Source: Flavobacterium sp. KMS (GTDB lineage: Bacteria > Bacteroidota > Bacteroidia > Flavobacteriales > Flavobacteriaceae). From it: 64,000 nt of DNA. Every line of letters starts with the position of its first letter. The stretch's first letter is position 1. The notes under the pieces were generated by a model. That model ran no database searches, was not told where the DNA came from, and worked only from the letters and a program-made list of their open reading frames with translations. The position numbers and the translations under genes were made by a program. The stretch covers positions 25,007-89,006 of the forward strand of contig NZ_JSYP01000017.1 of the NCBI RefSeq assembly GCF_000813005.1, in the 5' to 3' direction. Below, one piece after another: positions 1-9,107 of this stretch.

Positions 1-824
1 AAATCCTCATAAGCCAAAGGATTAATAAGTAATACATTAGGAATATCAGATAAAATTCGATTTACAGGTTCTTGTACCTTAGGATTTAAGTGAACTGGAT
101 AAACAATTATTCGGTCCAGATTATCCATTGCTATAGCTTTTAAAGCCTCACATATGCGGATAAATCCATCTCCATGATTTTCTCTTCGATGTCCTGTTAC
201 AAGAATCATCTCTTTTTCGCCAAGCTTTGTTGATAGTTCCTGAATTAAGCTACTCGGTGCTTGATTTACTTTGTCTATACTTTGCAACAACGCATCAATG
301 ACAGTATTTCCAGAAATTATGATTGAATCTTCGGCTATATTTTCGTTTAATAAATTTTGCTTAGACAATTTGGTAGGTGCAAAATGATAATCTGATAAAC
401 GTCCTGTTATCTGTCTATTTATTTCTTCTGGAAACGGTGCCCATTTATTATGGGTTCTTAAACCAGCTTCAACATGACATATTTTAGCACCGCTATAAAA
501 TGAGGCGATACTTCCTGCCATAGTTGTTGTGGTATCTCCATGTACAAACACATAATCTGGTTGAAAATCTTCTAACACAGATTTCATGTTAATAATTATA
601 TCCGATGTTAAGCTATATAAGTCTTGATTTGGTTTCATTAAATCAAGGTCGTAATCTGGAGTAATGTCAAAAAAGTTTAATACTTGATCTAACATTTCTC
701 TATGTTGAGCTGTTACACATACTTTCGTAGTAAATGTTTTTGGATACTTCTTAAATTCTTTAACCAATGGGGCCATTTTAATTGCTTCAGGACGAGTTCC
801 GAATACAATAAGTACTTTTGCCAT
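1..824 (-). CDS. wecB: UDP-N-acetylglucosamine 2-epimerase (non-hydrolysing), 3' end cut by the window edge
   Basis: This enzyme interconverts UDP-GlcNAc and UDP-ManNAc in the cytoplasm, supplying ManNAc-type sugars for surface polysaccharide. Translating the - strand from the ATG at 824 gives MAKVLIVFGTRPEAIKMAPL, the typical WecB N-terminus, followed by TAQHREMLDQ, VHGDTTTTMAG, HVEAGLRTHNKWAPFPEEIN and TGHRRENHGDG, all landmark blocks of the family. About 274 codons are present; the usual length is about 370, so the C-terminal quarter lies outside the window. It follows the sugar-phosphate transferase gene at 898-1980 on the same strand with a 73-base gap, as in O-antigen or capsule loci. 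The family call is secure. Which polysaccharide it serves cannot be seen. Confidence 0.93.
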   Translation of the reverse strand, partial: MAKVLIVFGTRPEAIKMAPLVKEFKKYPKTFTTKVCVTAQHREMLDQVLNFFDITPDYDLDLMKPNQDLYSLTSDIIINMKSVLEDFQPDYVFVHGDTTTTMAGSIASFYSGAKICHVEAGLRTHNKWAPFPEEINRQITGRLSDYHFAPTKLSKQNLLNENIAEDSIIISGNTVIDALLQSIDKVNQAPSSLIQELSTKLGEKEMILVTGHRRENHGDGFIRICEALKAIAMDNLDRIIVYPVHLNPKVQEPVNRILSDIPNVLLINPLAYED

Positions 825-859
825 TTTAATTATTTTAATTATTATGTTATAATTTGAAT

Positions 860-876
860 TTTAGATATTCTCTAAA
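860..876. promoter_or_regulatory. TTTAGA-N5-TCTAAA dyad upstream of wecB
   Basis: A perfect TTTAGA/TCTAAA dyad with a 5-base spacer lies 36 bases before the wecB start. It matches the dyads found upstream of siderophore and receptor genes later in the window. The following bases (GAATACTTTTTATCA) also resemble those after the decarboxylase site (GAATAGTTTTTAACA). Because it sits in a short gap inside an apparent operon, and also contains the alternative dyad TATTCT-CTAA-AGAATA, its meaning is uncertain. Confidence 0.3.
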
Positions 877-897
877 GAATACTTTTTATCATACTAA

Positions 898-1980
898 TTA
901 TCTAGACTTCCTCAATGTTAAAGGCAGATAGACAATAGAAGAAATGATAATAATTAAGAATAAAGCAAGATTGATATTTACGTTCTGTAGTAAAAATGCG
1001 CTTAGAATTACAATTAAGGATAATGATGTAATAATAATTGTTGCTTTTATATGTGTCAGTCCTGAATCTAAAAAGTAATGGTGAATGTGATTACGGTCAG
1101 CTTTAAAAGGGCTTTGGCCATTTTTAATTCTAATAATAAAAACTCTTAAAGTATCTGTTAAGGGTAAAGAAAGAAATGCTAAAATGAAAATAGGTCCATT
1201 ATCTAGTGAAAACGGAATTGCCAAAGTCTCATTTATTGTTAGGAAATTGATAGATTGATACATTATAATAAAACCAATTACCATACTTCCCGTATCACCC
1301 ATAAAAATTTTTTGAGTTTTGGAAACATTAAATTTAAGAAAGGCAATTAGTGGACCTATCAAAGAAAACGAAATCAGCATTTGCGTGAATTGTCTATTTG
1401 CTAAAAAATAGAATCCAAAAAACAAACTAATTATTAAGGCAATTGCGCCAGCCAAACCATCAATACCGTCTATTAGATTGTAAGCGTTTATGACAACTAC
1501 AAAAGCAAAAAAGGTAAAAATGATTGAGATAATATATGGAAGTTCATGAATACCAAAAATTCCATAAAAATTGGTTATATATATATCTGAAAACAGAATT
1601 AAAATTCCAGCTGCAAAGAATTGCGCTATTAATTTTTTTAAAGGAGAAATGACTAATAAATCGTCCTTGATACCAATAAAGAATAAAATTAAAAGGGAGG
1701 CTGTTAAATCTAATAAGGTATCTATTTGTAAATATTTATTTAAAATTGATCCTAGAAATGCAAACGTCAATGTAAAACCAAAGAAAATCCCTACTCCGCC
1801 CATAGTTGGTGTATTATATAGGTGAGAACTTCTTTCTTCTGGTATTTTAGATAATTTTTTTACAGAACTTAAATGAATCAATATAGGAAATAGTTTATAA
1901 GACGCTAAAAAAGAAAAAAGTACTATTATAAAAGCTCCTAAAAAGTAGTAATTCAGAATATATGTCATTAACATTTGCAT
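898..1980 (-). CDS. MraY/WecA-family polyprenyl-phosphate sugar-1-phosphate transferase
   Basis: This integral membrane enzyme transfers a sugar-1-phosphate (probably GlcNAc-1-P) from a UDP-sugar to undecaprenyl phosphate, the first step in building a lipid-linked glycan. The 360-residue protein has about ten hydrophobic segments. It also has the family's cytoplasmic motifs: KDD at about 105-107, NAYNLIDGIDGLAG at about 165-178, FMGDTGSM near 228, and a histidine-rich NHIHHYF loop near 295. The last block is typical of the WecA/TagO branch rather than peptidoglycan MraY. It is the first gene of the - strand pair with wecB, which fits an O-antigen, capsule or enterobacterial-common-antigen-like role. 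The start MQMLM has a second in-frame Met two codons later, so the exact start could shift slightly. Confidence 0.9.
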   Translation of the reverse strand: MQMLMTYILNYYFLGAFIIVLFSFLASYKLFPILIHLSSVKKLSKIPEERSSHLYNTPTMGGVGIFFGFTLTFAFLGSILNKYLQIDTLLDLTASLLILFFIGIKDDLLVISPLKKLIAQFFAAGILILFSDIYITNFYGIFGIHELPYIISIIFTFFAFVVVINAYNLIDGIDGLAGAIALIISLFFGFYFLANRQFTQMLISFSLIGPLIAFLKFNVSKTQKIFMGDTGSMVIGFIIMYQSINFLTINETLAIPFSLDNGPIFILAFLSLPLTDTLRVFIIRIKNGQSPFKADRNHIHHYFLDSGLTHIKATIIITSLSLIVILSAFLLQNVNINLALFLIIIISSIVYLPLTLRKSR

Positions 1981-2725
1981 AAAACTTATAATAAAATCGT
2001 GTTTTTAATTTATTTAGATTTGATGTTTATCAGATATAGATAAACGCAATTTCGATAACAACTAAAAAGACAAAATGGATAGAATATTTAAAATATAGAA
2101 AAGGGTCCCCCGTAGCCAGTCACATTTTGGCTATTATTTGGATATATTATTAAGAAAATCAAGCAGATCAAATCACAGGTAAATACTTTAAAATACAGTA
2201 CTTAAAAAGGAGTCTTTCATGCTGTTTTTAGCACCAATAGATAGTAGCTAATTTTTTACAAAAGTACTTGTAAGCTTAAAAAAAAGACTGAATTAAAAGT
2301 GGCATAATGTCCTAAATAAGGACATCTTATTCGGAAAAAGAGTTGATTAATTGAAAAATTAGATATATACACTAAATCTTATTTAGCATATATTATTTTG
2401 AATAAATTTTGCGGCACAAAATCAACTAATTTATTCTTTTTTTTGATTTAGAAGTTATCAAAAAAACGTTCATATAAACAATTAAAGAACTTACAAACAG
2501 CAACATAGATACTGTTCAAAATATTGATATGGTTCATTTTTTTACTAAAATTAAGTCTTCAAACAACTATTTTGAAAAAACTTATTATAATATTTTAATG
2601 ATTTATTGTGGCTTTTTAATTTTCATTTCCTAATTAATTTTGCGTATAATTTATTAACAATTAAACAGATACATTTTTTTGAATGATTTATTGCTTTAAA
2701 ATGTATTTACAAAAATTAGTTTCTC
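1981..2725. other. Long non-coding spacer between polysaccharide genes and XRE regulator
   Basis: These 745 bases hold no credible gene. The sequence is strongly AT-rich. A small perfect hairpin lies at 2307-2325 (ATGTCCT, five-base loop, AGGACAT) without a following T-run, so it is not an obvious terminator. A TAATTTTG at 2635-2642 matches the flavobacterial -7 element, but no TTG lies at the usual distance. The region presumably contains the divergent promoters of the polysaccharide locus and the XRE gene, perhaps with a long leader. Confidence 0.6.
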
Positions 2726-3034
2726 ATGAATAAAAATATATCAGAAAATATCAGAACTATACGCGAAATGAAAAATCTTACAAGAAAATTTGTAGCTTCT
2801 GAGATGGATATGAGTATTAGTGGATATGGTAAAATTGAACGTGGTGAAATTGATTTAACAATTTCTAAATTATCAAAAATAGCTTCCGTTTTTGGAGTTT
2901 CATTAAATGATTTATTATTCCTTGATATATCTTATTTTTTTAATAAGAGTTATAACAAATCTTCTAATCATGATTATGTAGATAATAATATAAAAAAGCA
3001 TGATTTTATATTTGGACAATTACAAACATCGTAA
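2726..3034 (+). CDS. XRE-family helix-turn-helix regulator
   Basis: A 102-residue cytoplasmic DNA-binding protein. Residues about 5-62 form a complete Cro/C1-type helix-turn-helix: IRTIREMKNLTRKFVASEMD, then SISGYGKIERGEIDLTISKL and FGVSLNDLLFL, the classic XRE pattern. The remaining 40 residues (YFFNKSYNKSSNHDYVDNN) are polar and carry no recognisable effector domain. It stands alone, divergent from the polysaccharide genes across a 745-base spacer. Small solo XRE proteins of this type are often found near capsule or O-antigen loci in Flavobacteria, but no target can be read from the sequence. Confidence 0.85.
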   Translation: MNKNISENIRTIREMKNLTRKFVASEMDMSISGYGKIERGEIDLTISKLSKIASVFGVSLNDLLFLDISYFFNKSYNKSSNHDYVDNNIKKHDFIFGQLQTS

Positions 3035-3458
3035 TTTAAATAGTCCTTTGATACTACCTACCTATATATACTATAGGTAGAAAAACTTCCTGAGTTTAGA
3101 TTCTTATAATATTCCTCTACCCTACATTAGAAATTCAGTACTTATTGAGTTTCGTAACTATCACTTATCTCTCCATTAATACTATCCAAATTGCTTAGAA
3201 TTTAGTATTCCAAAAATGCTCCTTTGTAAGCCCAAAGCTATAACTGGAATACATCAATGGATATAACATTTTAGAACAAGACACTTTTTTATTAATTACA
3301 TTAAACCTATTAAATTAAGAGTAAAAAAACACTTAACATAATTTTAAAGTTAATTTATTTGGATTATTTCATATTAAAACAGAATAATATAGTATAATCA
3401 TATTTTAAACTATTCAGATATCTTTGGTCTCATTATTAACAAACCCCAAAAAAAAATT
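3035..3458. other. Spacer with an inverted repeat and the protease promoter region
   Basis: No gene is visible. An inverted repeat CTACCTATA / TATAGGTAG with a 5-base loop occupies 3058-3080, shortly after the XRE stop. It is followed by A residues rather than a T-run on the + strand, so it could be an operator or a weak terminator. The rest is AT-rich and featureless up to the candidate -7 element at 3419. Confidence 0.5.
3419..3426 (+). promoter_or_regulatory. Candidate flavobacterial -7 element for the M43 protease
   Basis: TATCTTTG matches the Bacteroidota -7 consensus TAnnTTTG exactly and would place the transcript start about 26 bases before the ATG at 3459. No TTG lies 17-23 bases upstream, so only half of the promoter is supported. 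Confidence 0.4.
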
Positions 3459-6400
3459 ATGAAACCAAAATTATTATTATTTGTGGCGTTTATTTTTGTT
3501 CTTAAAATTAGTGCTCAAGGGCTACCCTGTAGAACAAAAGAAGAAAATGACAAAATTTACAAACAGAACCCCAATGCATTAAAAGAACGGCAAAACTTTG
3601 ATGCATTTACCAAAAAATTTAGTGCAGAACGGAAATCCAAGACTTCCAAACTACTACAAACATCCTACGTAATTCCCGTTGTTTTTCATATATACGGAGA
3701 TGTTCAAAGTGGAAAAACCATTACCTACGAAAAAATAGTAAATCATCTTGCTCAACTTAATGATGATTTTAATGGTCGAAATGCTGATTATGCTACAGTT
3801 GATCCATTTTTTCAACCCAGAAGAGGCTCATTAAACATTGAGTTTAAACTTGCCAAAATTGATCCGAATGGAGGCTGTACCTCGGGAGTCGTCTTTCATT
3901 CTGCCAAAAACGGGTATGGCAACGGTAGCGGATATGATGATCAAATTGCAGCCGATGCATGGGATAATACAAAATACATGAATGTATATATCCAAAATGA
4001 TCTTTACCAAGATGGAGCTCTAAATAACTCAGGAGTAGCTTGGTACCCTGACTCTGGTATGACTGCTGACAATACAGCCCGTGTAGTCTTTAATGGAGCT
4101 TATTTATATGATAACTCCTATAGTAAAGAATTTTCGGCTACACTAACACATGAATTTGGGCATTTCCTCAATCTAATACACACATTTGAGGGTGGTTGCA
4201 CAGGCACAGATCAAGTAGCCGACACTCCTCTTGAAGACGGATTACATACCTTAGCCTGCACTCAAGGAACAAATTGTAACGGCGACAGAGTGAATAATGA
4301 AAATTACATGGGTTACAATGGTGCACAAGGATGTTATAAAATGTACACTCAAGGGCAAATAGATCGGATGCTCGCTGCCTTAGAACATCCCGCAAGAAAA
4401 ACCCTTTGGCAAGAAAGTAATCTCATTGCAACGGGAGTTAATTATACAGGAAGCTTATTAACTGTGAATAAAAGTTCTTTTAAAGAAGCTGTAGTAAATG
4501 ATGGATCTTTTGACACATCATCGATAATAACACTATCAGGAACAAAAACACTTGCAATTAGTTCTGGAACTATGCTAGCGGGAACACATTTTACTCACAC
4601 ATTCCCAGCAGGAATTACACCAGTACTTACTGTTAACTCCAATTCTCAAATAACAGTTACCTTAACAGGAAAAGCAACAAATCATTTATTAACTAATAAT
4701 ACTAAAGGAGCAATTTCATTTTTGCCAGCAGCATTTACCGGTGGCACAACAGGTTTATCTTGTACAAGTATATATTTCAATTTCAATTTTGTAAATCCCT
4801 ATGGGATTTTTTTTGTTGATATGCCTGACGTAACTGTTTCATCAGCGCTAACCTGGAAATATTTTGAAATAGAAAAAGGAGATGATCCAGCTTTTGGAGG
4901 TTGGAGATTTGCTGCCAATGCGCTAAAAATTGAAACTTATGCTAAAAAATTAGTATGTCAAACCGGAACTAAAAATATTTCACTATTAGCTCCAAATACT
5001 CAAGTAGGTCCTGCAAGCAATTTTACAGCACCGGGAGCTTATCCCAACCAATTAGATTTACGTACTGCAGCATATACAAACTGGGATGGTAAATCTGGAT
5101 ATGTTGGTTTTGATTATCTTATTGATGGTTTAACTTGCTATGGATGGTTCAAAGTTACCGTTGCAGCAAATGGAGACGGTTATACAATCTCTGAATATGC
5201 TTATAATACTCAACCAGGTGCGACAATTAACACAGGAATGACGGCTAAAACTGCTGTTGTGTTATCTGCAAATACACTATATGAGGCTGATGCTAATGAT
5301 GGTGGCATAACATCAAGCACTGAGATTTCACTGTCGACCAATAATGGAACTTTTACCAAAAGTACGGGAACATTTACCGCTGGAACTGATTACACTATTT
5401 CGGGAGTACCAACTGGTTTAACAGCTGTTTTAACATTACAAAGTAACTCTAAAGTAGCGCTTACTTTTACAGGGAAAGCAAATCCACATTTACCTGCCAA
5501 TGATGCTGCTGTTATAGTTACATTTAAAGACGCTGCAATAACTGGCGGAATTATAACTGTGGATAATCCTGCAAAAACAATAAATATAAAATTCGATGCT
5601 CCTTATGGAATTGTTTATGTAGATAATCCTGATTTTATAGTTTCTCCTGCAATCACTTGGAAATATATAGATTTGGGTATTGGTGACAATACCGAATATG
5701 GCGCATGGCAATTTGCTGCCAATGCATTAAAAATTGAAACTTACGGCAAGAGATTAGTCGGAATAACCGGAACAAGAAATATTGCTAAAATTGCTGCTGG
5801 TACATCTATAGGTGCTTCAAGTACTTTTGTTACACCTGGCGCAGCATACCCTGATCAATTAGATTTACGTACAGCAACTTATACAGCTTGGGACAATCAA
5901 ACTGGTTATGTAGGTTTTGAATACACTAGCAGAGGAAGAACTTGCTACGGTTGGTTCAAAGTAAAAGTTACAGCTAGCGGAGATGGATATACTATTACCG
6001 ATTATGCTTATAACACTAAACCTTTTGAAGCTATAATAGCTGGAGTTACAAGCGGAACAACAGTTGCAGCGCCAACAAATTTAGTAGCAACTCCAAACTC
6101 TACAACACTTCAGGCTGTATTAACATGGACTGATAATGCTACTAACGAAACTGCTTATACTGTAGAAAGAGCTTCGGCAGACGGTATTTATAGTGTTATT
6201 GCAACACTTGGAGCAAATGTTGCTACCTATACAAATACAGGTTTAACTGCTGGAAATACGTATACTTATAAGGTAAGAGCAAATGCTAATACTACATTTT
6301 CTGATTATTCTAATGTTGCAACGGCAGTATTAACAGCTACTTCACCCTATTGTAGTGCGCAAGGAGCAAATCAATATGAGTATATTAAAGATGTTGTAAT

Positions 6401-7316
6401 AGGAAGTTTTACAAATTCATCTGGTGCGAATGCTTCCGGATATGGAAACTACACTTCTCAGAATATTACATTAACTCCAAACGCAAGTACACCAGTTAGT
6501 TTAACTCCAGGTTTTTCTAGTTCTAATTATACTGAATCTTGGGGAATTTGGATAGATTACAATAAAAATAACACATTCGAAGCTTCAGAGAAAGTAATTA
6601 CTGGACTTTCGTCGAATGGTACAGTTACTGGTAATTTTACGGTGCCAAATGATGCTACTGGAACAACCAGAATGCGTATTGTAATGAAATATAATTCGAA
6701 CCCAACTGCTGTATGCGGAAGTATTGGCGATGGAGAAGTTGAAGATTATACGGTAACTTTTGGACCATCAAATCCAAATCCTGTAACTCTGGCAACTCCT
6801 ACAAACATTACTAATTCTGGAATTTACGCTCAAGGTTTTTATGCTTCATGGACACAAGTCGCAAATGCAACAAGCTATGAAGTACAATTATACAAAGCTG
6901 CAACTGGATGGGCAACCCAAGGAACATCGACTACGTATTATTTGTGGGTTCCAAAACAAGGAACTGAAACAGCTTATAGATTTAGAGTAAGAGCAGTTAA
7001 TGCGGCCGGAACAAGCGATTGGAGTAGTTATCTTGACATAACTCTTCCTCTTGCCGGAGCTGAAGCTAATGATTCACTAGCAGGAAATAAATCCTTTTCG
7101 ATGTATCCAAATCCTGCTTCAGATGTAGTTAATTTTTCTTTTGAAAATGTAAATAGTGCTACTGCAATAATTACCATTTACAACAATAACGGCGTTGTAA
7201 TAGATACTGTACGCAATGCATCTAGTTATACTATCAAGAATTTGCCAACAGGTATTTATCATGTTATACTTACTGACGGGGCTTATAAACAAAGTAAAAA
7301 ATTATTAGTGAAATAA
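3459..7316 (+). CDS. Secreted M43-type (pappalysin/cytophagalysin) zinc metalloprotease with T9SS sorting domain
   Basis: A 1285-residue extracellular protease. Residues 1-19 are a signal peptide ending ISAQ. The catalytic zinc motif is HEFGHFLNLIH, with His231, Glu232, His235 and His241. The usual Gly of HExxHxxGxxH is Asn here. The Met-turn block NYMGYNG follows near 283. After the protease domain come two tandem copies of a module of about 260 residues (about 335-595 and 600-865); both contain FAANALKIETY, QLDLRTA, YVGF and CYGWFKV. Next are a fibronectin type III domain, a GEVED domain (GDGEVEDYTV near 1095), a second FN3-like segment and a C-terminal type A sorting domain (MYPNPASDVVNFSF...GIYHVIL). 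The last implies export by the type IX system. A strong terminator follows at 7353. The protease class is secure. The substrate is unknown. Confidence 0.9.
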   Translation: MKPKLLLFVAFIFVLKISAQGLPCRTKEENDKIYKQNPNALKERQNFDAFTKKFSAERKSKTSKLLQTSYVIPVVFHIYGDVQSGKTITYEKIVNHLAQLNDDFNGRNADYATVDPFFQPRRGSLNIEFKLAKIDPNGGCTSGVVFHSAKNGYGNGSGYDDQIAADAWDNTKYMNVYIQNDLYQDGALNNSGVAWYPDSGMTADNTARVVFNGAYLYDNSYSKEFSATLTHEFGHFLNLIHTFEGGCTGTDQVADTPLEDGLHTLACTQGTNCNGDRVNNENYMGYNGAQGCYKMYTQGQIDRMLAALEHPARKTLWQESNLIATGVNYTGSLLTVNKSSFKEAVVNDGSFDTSSIITLSGTKTLAISSGTMLAGTHFTHTFPAGITPVLTVNSNSQITVTLTGKATNHLLTNNTKGAISFLPAAFTGGTTGLSCTSIYFNFNFVNPYGIFFVDMPDVTVSSALTWKYFEIEKGDDPAFGGWRFAANALKIETYAKKLVCQTGTKNISLLAPNTQVGPASNFTAPGAYPNQLDLRTAAYTNWDGKSGYVGFDYLIDGLTCYGWFKVTVAANGDGYTISEYAYNTQPGATINTGMTAKTAVVLSANTLYEADANDGGITSSTEISLSTNNGTFTKSTGTFTAGTDYTISGVPTGLTAVLTLQSNSKVALTFTGKANPHLPANDAAVIVTFKDAAITGGIITVDNPAKTINIKFDAPYGIVYVDNPDFIVSPAITWKYIDLGIGDNTEYGAWQFAANALKIETYGKRLVGITGTRNIAKIAAGTSIGASSTFVTPGAAYPDQLDLRTATYTAWDNQTGYVGFEYTSRGRTCYGWFKVKVTASGDGYTITDYAYNTKPFEAIIAGVTSGTTVAAPTNLVATPNSTTLQAVLTWTDNATNETAYTVERASADGIYSVIATLGANVATYTNTGLTAGNTYTYKVRANANTTFSDYSNVATAVLTATSPYCSAQGANQYEYIKDVVIGSFTNSSGANASGYGNYTSQNITLTPNASTPVSLTPGFSSSNYTESWGIWIDYNKNNTFEASEKVITGLSSNGTVTGNFTVPNDATGTTRMRIVMKYNSNPTAVCGSIGDGEVEDYTVTFGPSNPNPVTLATPTNITNSGIYAQGFYASWTQVANATSYEVQLYKAATGWATQGTSTTYYLWVPKQGTETAYRFRVRAVNAAGTSDWSSYLDITLPLAGAEANDSLAGNKSFSMYPNPASDVVNFSFENVNSATAIITIYNNNGVVIDTVRNASSYTIKNLPTGIYHVILTDGAYKQSKKLLVK

Positions 7317-7352
7317 AATTTGCTAATACTTTATAAGGAATCATAAAACTGA

Positions 7353-7386
7353 AACCGCTGAAAATTATTTCTCAGCGGTTTTTTTA
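7353..7386 (+). terminator. Rho-independent terminator after the M43 protease
   Basis: A perfect 9-bp stem (AACCGCTGA / TCAGCGGTT) with a 10-base loop is followed directly by a run of T, 37 bases after the protease stop codon. Confidence 0.88.
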
Positions 7387-7487
7387 TATGTTGTAAATAT
7401 CTACAAGAAAATGAATCGTAAATAATAGCAAGCCTTCCTTTTTATAGTTCCCATCAAATTGATTGGTTTAATGATAATTCAAATCTT

Positions 7488-8885
7488 TTACAACTTCACC
7501 GTTTTCCATTTGCCGGTTCTAAAAACTAAAACACTGCTAGTTGCCAATACAATTTCCGAAATTAGGATTGCAATAAATATTCCTTTTGGTCCCCATTCGT
7601 AATAAGTACCCAGTAAATATGATAACGGAAGCTGAATCATGTAAAACATTAGGATATAAAGTACGGTCACCGTGTTTACACTTCCGGCTGCATTTAACGC
7701 ACGGGAGATTACCATGGTATAACCAAAGAAAAAGTAAGCAATAGCCATATACTGCAAATAAGTACTTGCATAAGAAAGGATTTGCTCATCATGGGTAAAA
7801 AATCCTGCCAGAGTTTTAGCATAGATCAATAAAAAAATGGCAATTAGCCCCAGAAAACACATATTAAACGCTCCTGTTTTCCATACCGAAGCTTCTGCCC
7901 TTTCCGGCTGTCTTGCACCAAGGTTCTGTCCGGTTAATACACCAGCCGCATTAGCAATTCCATAGGCAGGTAAAACACTAAACATAATAATCCGATTGGC
8001 AATTATATAGCCAGCCAGTACATTTTCACCAAGTTTGGCAACAATCACAATCATTAAAAATCTACTTGAAGAAGGTACCAGGTTCTGAATCATTCCGGCA
8101 GTTGCAAGTTTTAGGATTCGTTTCATCAGGGCAGGAACCATCAACATCTGTCGTTTTCCTATAATAATTGTGCTATTATTTTTAAACAGATACCATAACT
8201 GATAGCCAACACTAAAGACATTTGCAATTACCATAGCTACTGCAGCTCCCAATAACCCCAGCTTCGGAAATGGACCCAATCCGAAGATTAGTACCGCACA
8301 CAGCAAACCATTTAAAACATTCGAAAATGCGAGGGTTCGCATAGCCATCGAGGCATCTCCGGAACCTCTAAACACTCCGTTAATCAAAATACGCATGATC
8401 ATAAAAATGAGTCCTGCAAACATAGTTTTAGAAAAAGTGTTGCCGTAGCTCACCAAATGATCTGATCCACCTGCAAAACGCATAATCTCTTGGTTAAAAA
8501 TTACGGCTAAAACGCTGCATATCACAGAAAGGAAAATCCCCAAATAAATGACCTGCATTGCGGTCTGTCCTGCTCTACGAGGTTTTTGTTCTCCTACCCT
8601 TCTTGAAATCATTGCTGTTGCCGCAATACTCAAACCCATCGCTACCGACTGAATAAGAATCACTACAGAGTTAGTAATCCCTACGACTGTAATGGCATTT
8701 TCACCCAGACTGCTTACAAAAAGAAGATCGACTAAAACAAAAAGAGACTCCATACTGAGCTCTAACATGGTAGGTACAGATAATAAAAAGGTCGCCCTGT
8801 TTACATTTCCTGTGGTAAAATTCTTTTCAGTTCCTTGCAATGCAATCCTGAATAAAGTAAATATTGAACGTATTTTTACTAGCAC
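7488..8885 (-). CDS. MATE-family multidrug/organic cation exporter
   Basis: A 465-residue inner-membrane transporter with about twelve hydrophobic helices arranged as two MatE repeats. Family landmarks are LLSVPTMLELSMESLFVLVD near the N-terminus, GLSIAATAMISRRVGEQKPR near 95, and GVLTGQNLGARQPERAEASV in the second half. MATE proteins exchange Na+ or H+ for drugs or metabolites. The start is the GTG at 8885; the resulting N-terminus (ALQGTEKNFTTGNVNRATF) matches the usual Bacteroidota arrangement, so it is preferred over the internal Met. It lies just before the nitroreductase and the siderophore locus on the opposite strand. No other exporter accompanies the siderophore genes, so this protein is a reasonable but unproven candidate for siderophore export. 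Confidence 0.92.
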   Translation of the reverse strand: MLVKIRSIFTLFRIALQGTEKNFTTGNVNRATFLLSVPTMLELSMESLFVLVDLLFVSSLGENAITVVGITNSVVILIQSVAMGLSIAATAMISRRVGEQKPRRAGQTAMQVIYLGIFLSVICSVLAVIFNQEIMRFAGGSDHLVSYGNTFSKTMFAGLIFMIMRILINGVFRGSGDASMAMRTLAFSNVLNGLLCAVLIFGLGPFPKLGLLGAAVAMVIANVFSVGYQLWYLFKNNSTIIIGKRQMLMVPALMKRILKLATAGMIQNLVPSSSRFLMIVIVAKLGENVLAGYIIANRIIMFSVLPAYGIANAAGVLTGQNLGARQPERAEASVWKTGAFNMCFLGLIAIFLLIYAKTLAGFFTHDEQILSYASTYLQYMAIAYFFFGYTMVISRALNAAGSVNTVTVLYILMFYMIQLPLSYLLGTYYEWGPKGIFIAILISEIVLATSSVLVFRTGKWKTVKL

Positions 8886-9107
8886 AATTATTTGGTTTAA
8901 AAGAGAAATATTAAGATTTTTTTGGAGAATGGCAGCGGTACTAAAATACCCGGATCAATCCTCTCTGGTGGGGTGATTATCTGCCTTTATTTTTTCGTAA
9001 GTGAAGAGCTAAACAGCATCTTTATTATCACAGCTGCAGATTCTTCTTTTAAAATTTAGCTTAACTTTTGTTTCGCATGGTTTTCAGGATAATTTCAAAC
9101 CTCTTTA

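Noticed and set aside
4168..4395. Antisense open frames inside large genes, e.g. within the M43 protease, RND pump, SusC and TonB receptors
   Set aside because: They lie fully inside well-supported genes, lack family motifs and have the composition expected of opposite-strand reading.
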